Position numbers and translations under genes: made by a program. The notes beneath the pieces were generated by a model. It searched no databases. It was not told the origin of the DNA and saw only the letters and a program-made list of their open reading frames with translations. DNA of 64,000 bases from Merdibacter massiliensis (GTDB lineage Bacteria; Bacillota_I; Bacilli_A; Erysipelotrichales; Erysipelotrichaceae): assembly GCF_900155395.1 (NCBI RefSeq), contig NZ_LT699724.1, positions 114,356-178,355 on the forward strand, in the 5' to 3' direction. This document shows positions 18,199-26,888 of this stretch, piece after piece; the first letter of the stretch is position 1; each line of letters starts with the position of its first letter.

Positions 18199-19456
18199 GA
18201 AATATCAAGAAACTTACTATACAGAGACTTTGGATAATGGATTGCGTGTTGTTTTATGGCATAAACCGGGCTATGTCAGATCATTATTTATGATGGCGAC
18301 TCCTTTGGGGGCAATGGATCTGTGTCAAGAAGATTCACAGGGCAATGTATATGAATATCCTGCTGGAATTGCTCACTTTTTGGAACATAAGATGTTTGAA
18401 AAACAAGACCAAGATATAATGAATGATTTTTCTGCTTTGGGCGCGAATGTCAATGCATTTACTTCCTATAATGAAACTGCTTATTATTTTTCTACGACAG
18501 GGGATATCGAAAAACCTTTAAACTTATTATTGGATTTTGTGCAGAATCTGGATATCAGCGAAGAATCTGTAGAAAAAGAAAAGGGAATCATCGTTTCAGA
18601 ATTAAACATGTATCAACAGATGAGTGATGCCAGATTACTGATGGAAACATATAAATCGTTGTATCATACACATCCATTGAAATATGATATAGGCGGAGAT
18701 GAACATAGCGTTCGTTCTACTACAAAGAAACAATTAGAAGATTGTTATTCTAGAAATTATCATCCAAGCACGATGATGTTAGTTGGGGTGAGCGGTGAAG
18801 ACCCAAATAAGATTATGGAGGTCATACGCTCAAATCAACAGCAGAAACAATTTGCTCCTTTATTTCAAATTCATCGCAAGGCACAATTAGAGCCGATACA
18901 GGTAGTTCGAGAAACATTTGATTTTACAATGGACATTACAGTACCTAAGATTGCGGTTGCCTATAAATTGACTCCTTGTGAGAATATCATGGATCGGCTA
19001 CGTCAAGAATGGTGTGTCCGCATGGCACAAGATTATTATTTTTCTTCCTTAAATCCACAATATCAGAAATGGCTGGATGAAGGAATCATCTCTGACTATG
19101 TTGGTGCAGATATTGATTTTGGCGATGATTATGGAGTAATGTTATTTTATACAGAAACAACAAAGACCAAACAATTTGAAGAAATCATCTCCGCTATCTG
19201 TCTGCAAATGGCGCAGGATCCATTAGACGAAAAAGAATTATTGCAATTAAAACATCGTTACTACGGACAGGCAATAAGATCATTGAACAGTTTTGATGAT
19301 ATTGCTATCGGTTATATTCGCAGCAGTTTTGCTGGATATGATTATTTTGCGAGCATGGATCTCCTCCATACGATCACATCAAAAGATATCGTAGATACTT
19401 GCTTTTCTTTAGATCTCAGCAATCGCAGCATTGTGATTGTTAATCCAAAAGAATAG
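18179..19456 (+). CDS. yfmH: M16-family zinc peptidase YfmH-like
   Basis: A 425-residue M16 peptidase. The inverted zinc motif is in AHFLEHKMF (HxxEH), with the distal Glu in the KEKGIIVSELNMY segment. A second M16 domain fills the C-terminal half. It should act with the YfmF-like partner, with which it overlaps by 20 bases. Homologues are annotated as associated with elongation factor P modification, but no efp gene is in this window. The operon ends at a terminator. Confidence 0.92.
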   Translation: MKQITNKKYQETYYTETLDNGLRVVLWHKPGYVRSLFMMATPLGAMDLCQEDSQGNVYEYPAGIAHFLEHKMFEKQDQDIMNDFSALGANVNAFTSYNETAYYFSTTGDIEKPLNLLLDFVQNLDISEESVEKEKGIIVSELNMYQQMSDARLLMETYKSLYHTHPLKYDIGGDEHSVRSTTKKQLEDCYSRNYHPSTMMLVGVSGEDPNKIMEVIRSNQQQKQFAPLFQIHRKAQLEPIQVVRETFDFTMDITVPKIAVAYKLTPCENIMDRLRQEWCVRMAQDYYFSSLNPQYQKWLDEGIISDYVGADIDFGDDYGVMLFYTETTKTKQFEEIISAICLQMAQDPLDEKELLQLKHRYYGQAIRSLNSFDDIAIGYIRSSFAGYDYFASMDLLHTITSKDIVDTCFSLDLSNRSIVIVNPKE

Positions 19457-19481
19457 AAGCTATTTTCACAAAATACATCAA

Positions 19482-19508
19482 AAACTGCCTAATAAGGGCA
19501 GTTTTTTT
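19482..19508 (+). terminator. Terminator of yfmF-yfmH
   Basis: Stem AAACTGCC / GGGCAGTTT followed by T tract. Confidence 0.85.
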
Positions 19509-19571
19509 CTATATTTATAAAAATAGAGGCAATTATTATCAAATACATGATTTGATGGAAAGGGGTGTAAA

Positions 19572-19640
19572 ATGATAAGATTCAGACAGATCAGGGGGGT
19601 GATAGTAATGAGCTTGCACTCATACCGGAGGGAGGAATAA
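19572..19640 (+). CDS. Possible 22-residue leader peptide before the SSB gene
   Basis: A short frame (MIRFRQIRGVIVMSLHSY...) starts at ATG 19572 behind AGGGGTG. A second internal ATG at 19608 also has a GGGGGGTGA site. It stops three bases before the SSB start codon. It may be a translationally coupled leader or simply a chance frame; no homologue is known to me. Confidence 0.35.
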   Translation: MIRFRQIRGVIVMSLHSYRREE

Positions 19641-19643
19641 CAG

Positions 19644-19961
19644 ATGAATGTCATAGTTTTAGTTGGAAAAGTAGTTGAATTGCCTTATATTCGTGAAACA
19701 ACAAATGGATATCGTTGTGCAACCATGGTCATAAAAGTAGATCGTCCTTTCGCAAATAGTGAAGGTGTTTATGAACAGGATGAAATAGCGATTACCTTAT
19801 GGAAAGGGATTGCACAGACAACTTGTGATATATGTGCAATTAATGATGTGGTTGCAATAAAAGGCAGACTTACAAGCCGTATCTATCAGCGAGATGGTGT
19901 AACCTATCGAAATTATGAGATCATTGCAGAAAAGGTATCTTTTATAAAGAAAGATTGCTGA
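19644..19961 (+). CDS. Short single-stranded DNA-binding protein
   Basis: A 105-residue OB-fold protein of the SSB family, beginning MNVIVLVGKVVELPYIRET and keeping the AIKGRLTSRIYQRDGVTYRNYEI strand region in two parts. It binds single-stranded DNA. It ends right after the OB fold (KKDC) and lacks the flexible tail and acidic DDIPF-type tip that recruit partner proteins, so it is unlikely to be the main replicative SSB. Ribosome site GGAGGGAGG precedes the ATG. The terminator follows immediately. Confidence 0.85.
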   Translation: MNVIVLVGKVVELPYIRETTNGYRCATMVIKVDRPFANSEGVYEQDEIAITLWKGIAQTTCDICAINDVVAIKGRLTSRIYQRDGVTYRNYEIIAEKVSFIKKDC

Positions 19962-19984
19962 GAGGTGAAAACCTCTCTTTTATT
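19960..19984 (+). terminator. Terminator of the SSB gene
   Basis: Stem GAGAGGT / ACCTCTC followed by T-rich sequence, overlapping the stop codon region. Confidence 0.75.
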
Positions 19985-20039
19985 TTGATGTATAAATTAT
20001 GAGAAAAATCCCATACTAGAGATGACAGGAGGTATATAG

Positions 20040-20525
20040 ATGAAACGATGGAGCATGGTATGTGCAATATTAGCTACTTCATTATTGTTGGGGGCATGTT
20101 CTAATAGTAGTGAAGAAACAGAGAAGAAGGTAGAAGATACTGCAGAAAAGGTAAAAAATAAAACTGAAGATGCTGTTGATGAAGGAAAAAAGACATTAGA
20201 AGATATGATGCAGTATCTGAGTAATGGCAATGAATCAATTGGACAGGAAGAAGCTATTACAGATATCCCGTTTGCGGCTTATGATGGAAGAAGTTTTCAA
20301 TATAATGGAGAAACGGTATATCTTTATCGCATTAATTTAGATGATGCAGATATGAAACGTCTTACGCAACAGTTGCAAGAAGACAGTATCGTAAATGTAG
20401 AGAGAAACGGCCAAAAAATGCAATACAAAGGGGCACTTTATGAGGACTATTTATTACTGTATGATCCAAAGACGGATGCAAGCAGTTTAATAGATCAAAT
20501 ACAACAGTATGATCATGCACAATAA
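20040..20525 (+). CDS. Lipoprotein of unknown function with amphipathic repeat segment
   Basis: A 161-residue predicted lipoprotein with lipobox LLGAC (Cys20). Residues 22-55 form a highly charged, helix-prone stretch (EETEKKVEDTAEKVKNKTED) like those of apolipoprotein or LEA-like helices. A small C-terminal domain follows, with FAAYDGRSFQYNGETVYLY. I do not recognise the family. ATG 20040 follows AGGAGG. It is monocistronic and lies on the outer face of the membrane if the lipobox is used. Confidence 0.75.
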   Translation: MKRWSMVCAILATSLLLGACSNSSEETEKKVEDTAEKVKNKTEDAVDEGKKTLEDMMQYLSNGNESIGQEEAITDIPFAAYDGRSFQYNGETVYLYRINLDDADMKRLTQQLQEDSIVNVERNGQKMQYKGALYEDYLLLYDPKTDASSLIDQIQQYDHAQ

Positions 20526-20549
20526 GGAAAAGAGAAATCTCTTTTCTTT
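20526..20549 (+). terminator. Terminator of the lipoprotein gene
   Basis: Stem GAAAAGAGA / TCTCTTTTC, 2-base loop, T-rich tail. Confidence 0.7.
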
Positions 20550-20612
20550 ATTGTATACTGCAATGTGAAATTGTGATAAACTTTAATACGACATAAATAA
20601 TGTAAGAAATAA

Positions 20613-20621
20613 TGTTATAGT
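20613..20621 (+). promoter_or_regulatory. Extended -10 promoter of the ankyrin gene
   Basis: TGTTATAGT, 30 bases before the start codon. Confidence 0.6.
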
Positions 20622-20650
20622 GTAGACGTAATGAGAAAGGATGTGTCTAC

Positions 20651-20992
20651 ATGATAACAGAAAAAAAATTAGCAAAAGAATTATTAAGTGCAGTATGGGA
20701 TGAAGATGCACAAAGAGTAAAAGAATTGATTACGTATGGGGCAGATCCAAGTTGGATATTTAATGGTTATCCAATCCTTCTACATGCAGTATTTACACGT
20801 AATGCTGAGATTGTGAATATATTGATCGATGCAGGTGCTTGTCAAGTAGATGAAGCGCTTGGGTTTGCCTTAGATCGCGGAATAGGAGAAATGATTCCGC
20901 CGCTGGCATATCGTGGTGCCATTCCTGTATTGCATGATCCAAAACCCGGTTTTGGACTGTATCCAAGTCGCTTTATTGCTTATCATGCATAA
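20651..20992 (+). CDS. Small ankyrin-repeat protein
   Basis: A 113-residue soluble protein with about two ankyrin repeats: DAQRVKELITYGADPSW and NAEIVNILIDAGACQVDEAL. Ankyrin repeats bind other proteins; no enzymatic domain is present. It has its own promoter and lies 23 bases before the start of a WYL regulator gene, so the two are probably co-transcribed. The biological role is unknown. Confidence 0.8.
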   Translation: MITEKKLAKELLSAVWDEDAQRVKELITYGADPSWIFNGYPILLHAVFTRNAEIVNILIDAGACQVDEALGFALDRGIGEMIPPLAYRGAIPVLHDPKPGFGLYPSRFIAYHA

Positions 20993-21015
20993 ATATAGAG
21001 GGGGAAGTGCAGAAA

Positions 21016-21963
21016 ATGAATCGTAGTGCGCTTTGTATCAGAATGTTGCAGTTATTAAAAACAAGAGGCCGTATGAAGATCAATGAGCTTGCAGAAGCAT
21101 TAGAGACAAATCCGCGAAATATATCTGAATTTCGTAAAGAACTGGAAACAGCGGGCTATGTGATCAAGCAGACTAGAGGTCGATATGGAGGATATGAACT
21201 GATCGGCGATGTCTTGTTACCTTCATTGGCACTGAAGGAGAAAGAAGAAGGAGCTTTGCGAGAAGCAGACGATTATTTGCGCTCCCATTCTGATTTCGTA
21301 CATTATAAATCGTTTTCAAGTGCAGTGGAAAAAATATTGGCTAATGAGCATGGAAATAGGAAAATACAAGGTACTTACGTTTTTTCACAACAGCCCAATA
21401 TGAGTAAAGAAGAAAAAGAATATGTGGATCGTTGCATGCGGGCAATTCAAAACAGGTTATGTGCACAAATTACATATCGGCCGCTCAGTGATGCCCACCC
21501 TTACACCATTTTGATTCAGCCATATGAAATATTATATTATCAAGGAGCTTGTTATTGTTTAGCTTATTCTTTAAAAGCACATGATTTTCGCATATTTCGC
21601 TTCAGTGATCAGCGAATGTTTCAATTTACCATTCAATCACAAACATTCAAAAGAGATTCGCATTTTGCTTTGGAAAAATACATAGGGGAGAATGGTTTGA
21701 TCAAAGGTCAGTTCATCTTTGCACGTTTCGTTGTCAAAGGGGTGAAAGCAAGGACCTTAGCAGAACGACCGATTGGTGTTTCCAGTAAGATCATATGGAA
21801 AGATGATCAAACTTTATTTGTGGAAGCATGGATGGAAAGCAGCTATTCTCTGATGGAATTGATGCTGAAACTGGGAAAAGCCGGGGAATTGCTGGAACCA
21901 GGCAATATTCGCGAGCGGCTGAGAGAAGAGTGCGAGCAAATGTTATCTCTTTATACATCCTAA
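21016..21963 (+). CDS. HTH and WYL domain transcriptional regulator
   Basis: A 315-residue regulator with an N-terminal winged helix (RMKINELAEALETNPRNISE, residues 20-39) and a WYL-type ligand-sensing domain in the middle (RLCAQITYRPLSD, ILYYQGACYCLAY). WYL proteins often respond to nucleic acids or nucleotides. ATG 21016 is chosen because GGGGGAAG (20999-21006) lies 9 bases upstream; the in-frame GTG at 21007 is directly adjacent to that site. Target genes are unknown. The preceding ankyrin gene and the following DUF2779 gene are candidates by position. Confidence 0.87.
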   Translation: MNRSALCIRMLQLLKTRGRMKINELAEALETNPRNISEFRKELETAGYVIKQTRGRYGGYELIGDVLLPSLALKEKEEGALREADDYLRSHSDFVHYKSFSSAVEKILANEHGNRKIQGTYVFSQQPNMSKEEKEYVDRCMRAIQNRLCAQITYRPLSDAHPYTILIQPYEILYYQGACYCLAYSLKAHDFRIFRFSDQRMFQFTIQSQTFKRDSHFALEKYIGENGLIKGQFIFARFVVKGVKARTLAERPIGVSSKIIWKDDQTLFVEAWMESSYSLMELMLKLGKAGELLEPGNIRERLREECEQMLSLYTS

Positions 21964-21973
21964 AAATGATCTA

Positions 21974-21982
21974 TGTTATAAT
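21974..21982 (+). promoter_or_regulatory. Extended -10 promoter of the DUF2779 gene
   Basis: TGTTATAAT followed 12 bases on by GGGTGA and GTG 22006. Confidence 0.65.
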
Positions 21983-22005
21983 GTATAGCGAAATGGGTGA
22001 TTTGA

Positions 22006-23478
22006 GTGATACATTTAAGTGATATTCGAAAATATGAACGATGTCAGACTTTATTATGGAGAGCACGCCATGAACCGATCCCTTTTTTTCCTTTTGTGCA
22101 TCCCAGCGTTTCGATGAGTGAATTAGCCGTTCGTTATTTTGACTTACATCATTATTATGAAGGGAAAGCGGGTGATCCTGCAGAATGTGGATTAAAGGCA
22201 ATTCAGCAGTATGATGATTTAGTGAACGTTCGTTTTGAAGCACAGGGGATTCGAGTACGGATCACATTGATGAGACGAGGGGGAAATGGTTTTCATGTAT
22301 ATTTTGGTTATCGGAGTTGTTATCCACATGAAAGCGAAGCACAACAGATTGCAGATGCTTTGAGTATCTTAAAGGCATTGCAGATTCCTGTAGATGGCGT
22401 GTATATCATTTGTCTGAATGCAAAATATAAAAGAAAAGATATGCTCGATGTACGATCACTATTGCTGATCAGTGAGTATCTATTTAATCAGAAGAATAAA
22501 CAACGCCATACGATACGTGAACTTTGTGATCCTCTTATGCGGGATCTGCAGACAATAAGCAAAGAAATAAACGCTTGTATAGAAAATCCAAATTGTCCAG
22601 TTAGCAAAAGGAGCACTAGCTGTACCAGAGGAGGAAAATGTCGCTATTTTGATACTTGTTTTCCGCAACAGCTGCCAGATGATTCGATTCTGTATTTACA
22701 ACAATCTGCCCATAAATTAGAGATGTATGAGGAAGGAATTACCCACATGCAGGATGTGGATATAAACAGGTTAGAAGGTTTTCGATTTCAATTTGCACAA
22801 ATATTGGCAGCAAATAATCAGGGCTTTTTTATTGATTACTTCGCATTACAGACATGGTTAGAGGATGCCATTTCTTATCCGATCACGTATTTGGATTTTG
22901 AATGGGATACATATGCACTACCTCCATATGAAGGCATGCATCCGTTTGATGTATTATGTTTTCAATACAGCATGCATATTGAAACTTCAAAAAATGCTCC
23001 TTTGATCCACCGTGAATTTTTGGGAGAGGAAGATTGTCGCTTATCTTTTATCAAACAACTCTTGGTTGATTTACCAAAAGAAGGTATCATCCTGGTTTAT
23101 AATATGGAAGGTGCCGAGAAACTTCGGTTACAGCAATTGGCTGGTCAGTTTCCAGCTTATGCTTCCGAGTTGCAATCTGTATGTGACCGTATGATGGATC
23201 TTTCGCTGATTTTCTCGGCGGGAATCGTGCATCATATGAAGATGCATGGTATGTATTCCCTAAAAACGTTACTGCCTATATTCTCATCATTATCTTATCA
23301 AGAATTGCCAATATCATTTGGAATGGATGCAGTAAAAGAATATCGTGAGATGAAACGGGCAGATCATGAAGAACGAAAGCGTATCAAAGAACGTTTGTTT
23401 ACTTATTGTGGGATGGATACGTATGCGGAATATATTTTATTGCATGGACTGATTGATTTATTAAAAAGAAAGATATAA
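22006..23478 (+). CDS. DUF2779 protein, Cas4-like cysteines plus exonuclease-like domain
   Basis: A 490-residue protein of the DUF2779 family. The N-terminal half resembles RecB/Cas4-type nucleases, beginning LSDIRKYERCQTLLW, and has a four-cysteine cluster CPVSKRSTSC...GGKCRYFDTC (residues 198-220) that may bind an iron-sulfur cluster. The C-terminal half has exonuclease-like blocks: YLDFEWDTYA, IILVYNMEGAEKLRL and YCGMDTYAEYILL. It starts at GTG 22006. DNA or RNA processing is inferred, and the substrate is unknown. It follows a WYL regulator and has its own promoter. Confidence 0.82.
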   Translation: MIHLSDIRKYERCQTLLWRARHEPIPFFPFVHPSVSMSELAVRYFDLHHYYEGKAGDPAECGLKAIQQYDDLVNVRFEAQGIRVRITLMRRGGNGFHVYFGYRSCYPHESEAQQIADALSILKALQIPVDGVYIICLNAKYKRKDMLDVRSLLLISEYLFNQKNKQRHTIRELCDPLMRDLQTISKEINACIENPNCPVSKRSTSCTRGGKCRYFDTCFPQQLPDDSILYLQQSAHKLEMYEEGITHMQDVDINRLEGFRFQFAQILAANNQGFFIDYFALQTWLEDAISYPITYLDFEWDTYALPPYEGMHPFDVLCFQYSMHIETSKNAPLIHREFLGEEDCRLSFIKQLLVDLPKEGIILVYNMEGAEKLRLQQLAGQFPAYASELQSVCDRMMDLSLIFSAGIVHHMKMHGMYSLKTLLPIFSSLSYQELPISFGMDAVKEYREMKRADHEERKRIKERLFTYCGMDTYAEYILLHGLIDLLKRKI

Positions 23479-23622
23479 TTATTGAGCAATTTTTTAAGTA
23501 ACTTAGAACAATAATTTTATTAACATCTTGTTAAAGTGAGGTTGTAATTGTTTATAACAATATTTGTTCGTTTGTTTTAAATTTATTATAATGATACATT
23601 TTTGTTTAGAGGTTATATTTGA

Positions 23623-23669
23623 AAAAGCGACCCCTGTGTTTGATGGACCAAAATTTAGGGATCGCTTTA
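23623..23669. terminator. Shared terminator of convergent genes
   Basis: AAAGCGACCCCT pairs with AGGGATCGCTTT around a 23-base loop, between the convergent DUF2779 and peptidoglycan-binding genes. The rest of 23479-23694 is AT-rich with no gene. Confidence 0.6.
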
Positions 23670-23694
23670 TCTGTAGGTGATTGTATTTTATAGA

Positions 23695-25740
23695 TTAATA
23701 AAATAGTTCACTATAGACAGTGTTGATTAATTCCCATGTTTGTTGACCAACAATGCCATCTTCATTAATTCCCATCATCTTTTGAAATGCCAGAACCGCT
23801 TTTTGTGTTGCTGGTCCAAAGATGCCATCAGCTGCAATATTAGGGATGTTTGGATAATAAATAGAAATCGATTTCAGCCGTTCTTGAATCAGTAAGACAG
23901 CATTTCCTCTGGATCCAAGTTTTAATACAGTTCCTGGGTATGGCGGCATCTCTTCACTATCTATTTCTCCTTCATTGATCAAGAAATTTATCTCAAATAG
24001 CTTATTCCATGTCTGTTGTCCGACAATTCCATCTACATTTAGACCAAATAATCGTTGGAAGATACGAATTGCATTCGCGGTCGCTGTGCCGTAAATGCCA
24101 TCTTCAACTACCATCGGGATACTTGGGTATAATGTAGAGATGTTATTTAATGCAGTTTGTATTAGGAGAACATCATTGTTTGACGATCCTTGTTGTAAAA
24201 GATATCCCGGGTATTCAGGAATTGTTTCATCTGGAACTATTTGATCGGCTAATGTTTCGTAAAGGTCATAAATGCGTGTCCAGGTGGATCGACCGACAAT
24301 GCCATCTACGATCAAACCAAAACTACTTTGAAAATTTTCGACCACTTTTGTTAAATTCGGTCCAAATCGTCCATCAATAGCAACGTTTGGAATCTGCGGA
24401 TAGAAGACAGAGATACAAGAAAGGTAATACTGCAATAACTGAACTTCTACACCACGGTCGCCTTCTTTTAATACAGTGCCAGGATATTGTCCACTATATA
24501 AATCTTCAATACGACCGATTGAGGATAGTTCAGCCAGTTTACGAACGGCAGCATATATATAACTGATTTTATACCATGTAGCTTTACCTACGATTCCATC
24601 TACATTTAGGTTAAATTGGCGTTGAAACGCAAGGACTGCGGCTTCGGTTTTTTCATCAAAAATACCATTAACTGGAAAAATTACTGGAATTGCAGGATAG
24701 TTGATTGCAATTGCATTTAAAAATTCTTGCATTTCCATTACTTCTTGTCCTTTTGAACCGATGCGTAAGATACCTGGATAGGAAGCTTGTACATCTTGGA
24801 TATTATTGCTTTCACGAATTTGTATGTTATCGCCATAATAATAACGAAGAATCTCAATTGCTGTATAACCTTGATTGGCTAATGAAAGTGTACCCCATTG
24901 TTTTAGACCGGGACAGCTTGCATTTTTTCCATCGCAATATTCTGCATAATAAGGTTCTTCATAATTGGCTTTTTGAATATATTGATTAAATACTTCATTG
25001 ACAATTTCAGCAACAGAATCAAAGATATTACGATCTTTTACAAAGGCTTGATCATATGCGGTTGAATTGGTAATATCGAAATCATATCCTTGACTTGGAT
25101 ACCATTCTGTATAAATACGATTCAAGGCTAAAGATGTCTGTGCCCATATATTTGCTTTTAATGCCTCATAAGGCCAAGTTGGATATATTTCAGAACTAGC
25201 TACATTTTTAAGATAATAAAGAAATGGAACGGTTACATTTTCGGCAGTATTTTGTGGCTTTCCCAGGTGGACAGTGATATAGGTCGGAATAACGATTTCG
25301 CCTTTGATCCTATTTAGAATTGCCGGCGTCTGTCCTTGATTGTTTCCGCCATAATTTGTCAATAAATGATGATCAGGAATCGTATCGACTGTTCGTCCTG
25401 TAAATACTTGTCTTCTAGAAGGTGCAGGATGGACAGGAAGATAGCAAGTTTCGTCCGCAAAAATTTGAATGTTTTGTATTTCCTGTGTTTCATAGCCAGA
25501 TTTACGGAATTCTACGGTATATGTCTCATAAGGGCGTGTATCATTTTCCTCTTCTAATGATAATTCAATATCTGGTGCATATAAGGGGATATTGGGTGTT
25601 TTTCCTTCCGCATTTGTTACATAAAAGTTTTCATATACAATTTCAGATTGATTTCTTTTATAGATGCGAATCAGTGCATTTTCGATAGCAAATGCTTCAT
25701 CTGCAATCGATGTTTCTATTTGTAAATAACCGGTTGCGAT
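23695..25740 (-). CDS. SpoIID-like/peptidoglycan-binding protein with apparent ATC start
   Basis: A 681-residue protein. Residues 2-125 form a beta-rich N-terminal region (ATGYLQIETS...). A SpoIID/LytB-like segment follows near 192-206 (EALKANIWAQTSLAL), then four tandem peptidoglycan-binding modules of about 70-85 residues, each opening with YPG and closing with DGIVG and a Trp. No signal peptide is visible. There is no ATG, GTG or TTG between the in-frame stop at 25762-25764 and a TTG at 25362. AGGAGGTGA sits 7 bases (counted from GGAGG) before ATC at 25738-25740, and the family-like sequence begins right after it. A spore or wall role is inferred. Confidence 0.85.
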   Translation of the reverse strand: MATGYLQIETSIADEAFAIENALIRIYKRNQSEIVYENFYVTNAEGKTPNIPLYAPDIELSLEEENDTRPYETYTVEFRKSGYETQEIQNIQIFADETCYLPVHPAPSRRQVFTGRTVDTIPDHHLLTNYGGNNQGQTPAILNRIKGEIVIPTYITVHLGKPQNTAENVTVPFLYYLKNVASSEIYPTWPYEALKANIWAQTSLALNRIYTEWYPSQGYDFDITNSTAYDQAFVKDRNIFDSVAEIVNEVFNQYIQKANYEEPYYAEYCDGKNASCPGLKQWGTLSLANQGYTAIEILRYYYGDNIQIRESNNIQDVQASYPGILRIGSKGQEVMEMQEFLNAIAINYPAIPVIFPVNGIFDEKTEAAVLAFQRQFNLNVDGIVGKATWYKISYIYAAVRKLAELSSIGRIEDLYSGQYPGTVLKEGDRGVEVQLLQYYLSCISVFYPQIPNVAIDGRFGPNLTKVVENFQSSFGLIVDGIVGRSTWTRIYDLYETLADQIVPDETIPEYPGYLLQQGSSNNDVLLIQTALNNISTLYPSIPMVVEDGIYGTATANAIRIFQRLFGLNVDGIVGQQTWNKLFEINFLINEGEIDSEEMPPYPGTVLKLGSRGNAVLLIQERLKSISIYYPNIPNIAADGIFGPATQKAVLAFQKMMGINEDGIVGQQTWELINTVYSELFY

Positions 25741-25854
25741 AGTCTCACCTCCTGTCTTATGTTATGAAGAAGAAAATTGCACATAAAGGAGACTGGCCTA
25801 TGATACAAATAAAATTTATGAAATGTGAAATCTGCAGTGACTTCACTTTAATTG

Positions 25855-25863
25855 TGTTATAAT
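25855..25863 (+). promoter_or_regulatory. Extended -10 promoter of the phospholipase C-like gene
   Basis: TGTTATAAT, followed by AAAGGAGGG and ATG 25893. Confidence 0.65.
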
Positions 25864-25892
25864 GAGTTAAAGTGAAGAAAGGAGGGCGTTGT

Positions 25893-26888
25893 ATGCCCAA
25901 CATTATCACACATGTGATCTTTGCACAAGAAGTGCTGTCACAAGAAAAAAATACGGAAATTGCTGCTGTAATCAATCGAAACCAGCATTTGTATGAGATA
26001 GGAGCCAATGGACCTGATTTTTTGTTTTTTTCTCATGCAAAACCTTGGGAAGCATATAAATCACATACTTTGAATCATTTAGGTTCAAAAATGCATGCAC
26101 AGAAAATCAACGCTTTTTACAGCGAGGCGGTTAACTGCATTACGAGACAAACTGTGACAGATGTTCGAAAAGACATGATGGCGTATTTATTCGGGCATTT
26201 ATGCCATTGGGCATTGGACATGGTTGCGCATCCTTATGTTTTTTATCGTACTGGAAACTGTAAAGGGAAAAGTGCGAGCTATCATCATCGAATGGAATCG
26301 ATGATCGATGCTATTGTTTTAAAAGACAAGCGCGGGATGGATATCCAAGATTGGCATAGTTATGAAATCTGTACTTTTGATGAAGATATGTTAAAGGCAA
26401 TTGCGCGTATTTATGTACCTTGTGCAAAGCAGGTATACGGAACAGAAATCAAGGTGCATGATCTTAGAGAAACACTGGACTCTTGGAAAGATGTGCAAAA
26501 AATGCTGTATGATCCAAGTGGACGTCGGTATAAAACCCTTTCTGCAATTGAAAGTCTATTGCATAAAAAGTGGAAGATTTCAGGAAATATCGTTCCGCCG
26601 GCAGTAGACACACATTATGATGTGATGAATCTAAAAAAACGTTTTTGGCTGCATCCATGTGATCCTTCTGTATCTAGCAACGCTTCATTTTATGATTTGT
26701 TTGATGAAGCAGTCCAAGTTGCTTTACAAGTCATTCAAGTTGCGTATGATTGTATCATAGAAGGAAAAGATGTGACTGCATTATGTGACATTTTAAAGGA
26801 TCGTGCATATGATACAGGGATGAATGAGGGACATGAAATGCGTTGTTTCGATATCATCTTTGAGGAGGATGCAAATGAAATTGTTTGA
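25893..26888 (+). CDS. Zinc-dependent phospholipase C family protein
   Basis: A 331-residue protein of the zinc-dependent phospholipase C/S1-P1-like family. It begins MPNIITHVIFAQEVL, and the likely metal residues are in GANGPDFLFF, YLFGHLCHWALDMVAHP and HHRMES. No signal peptide is present, unlike secreted clostridial phospholipase C, so the protein is probably cytosolic and its substrate is open. ATG 25893 follows AAAGGAGGG; the in-frame GTG at 25872 would overlap that site. It overlaps the next gene by 14 bases. Confidence 0.85.
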   Translation: MPNIITHVIFAQEVLSQEKNTEIAAVINRNQHLYEIGANGPDFLFFSHAKPWEAYKSHTLNHLGSKMHAQKINAFYSEAVNCITRQTVTDVRKDMMAYLFGHLCHWALDMVAHPYVFYRTGNCKGKSASYHHRMESMIDAIVLKDKRGMDIQDWHSYEICTFDEDMLKAIARIYVPCAKQVYGTEIKVHDLRETLDSWKDVQKMLYDPSGRRYKTLSAIESLLHKKWKISGNIVPPAVDTHYDVMNLKKRFWLHPCDPSVSSNASFYDLFDEAVQVALQVIQVAYDCIIEGKDVTALCDILKDRAYDTGMNEGHEMRCFDIIFEEDANEIV

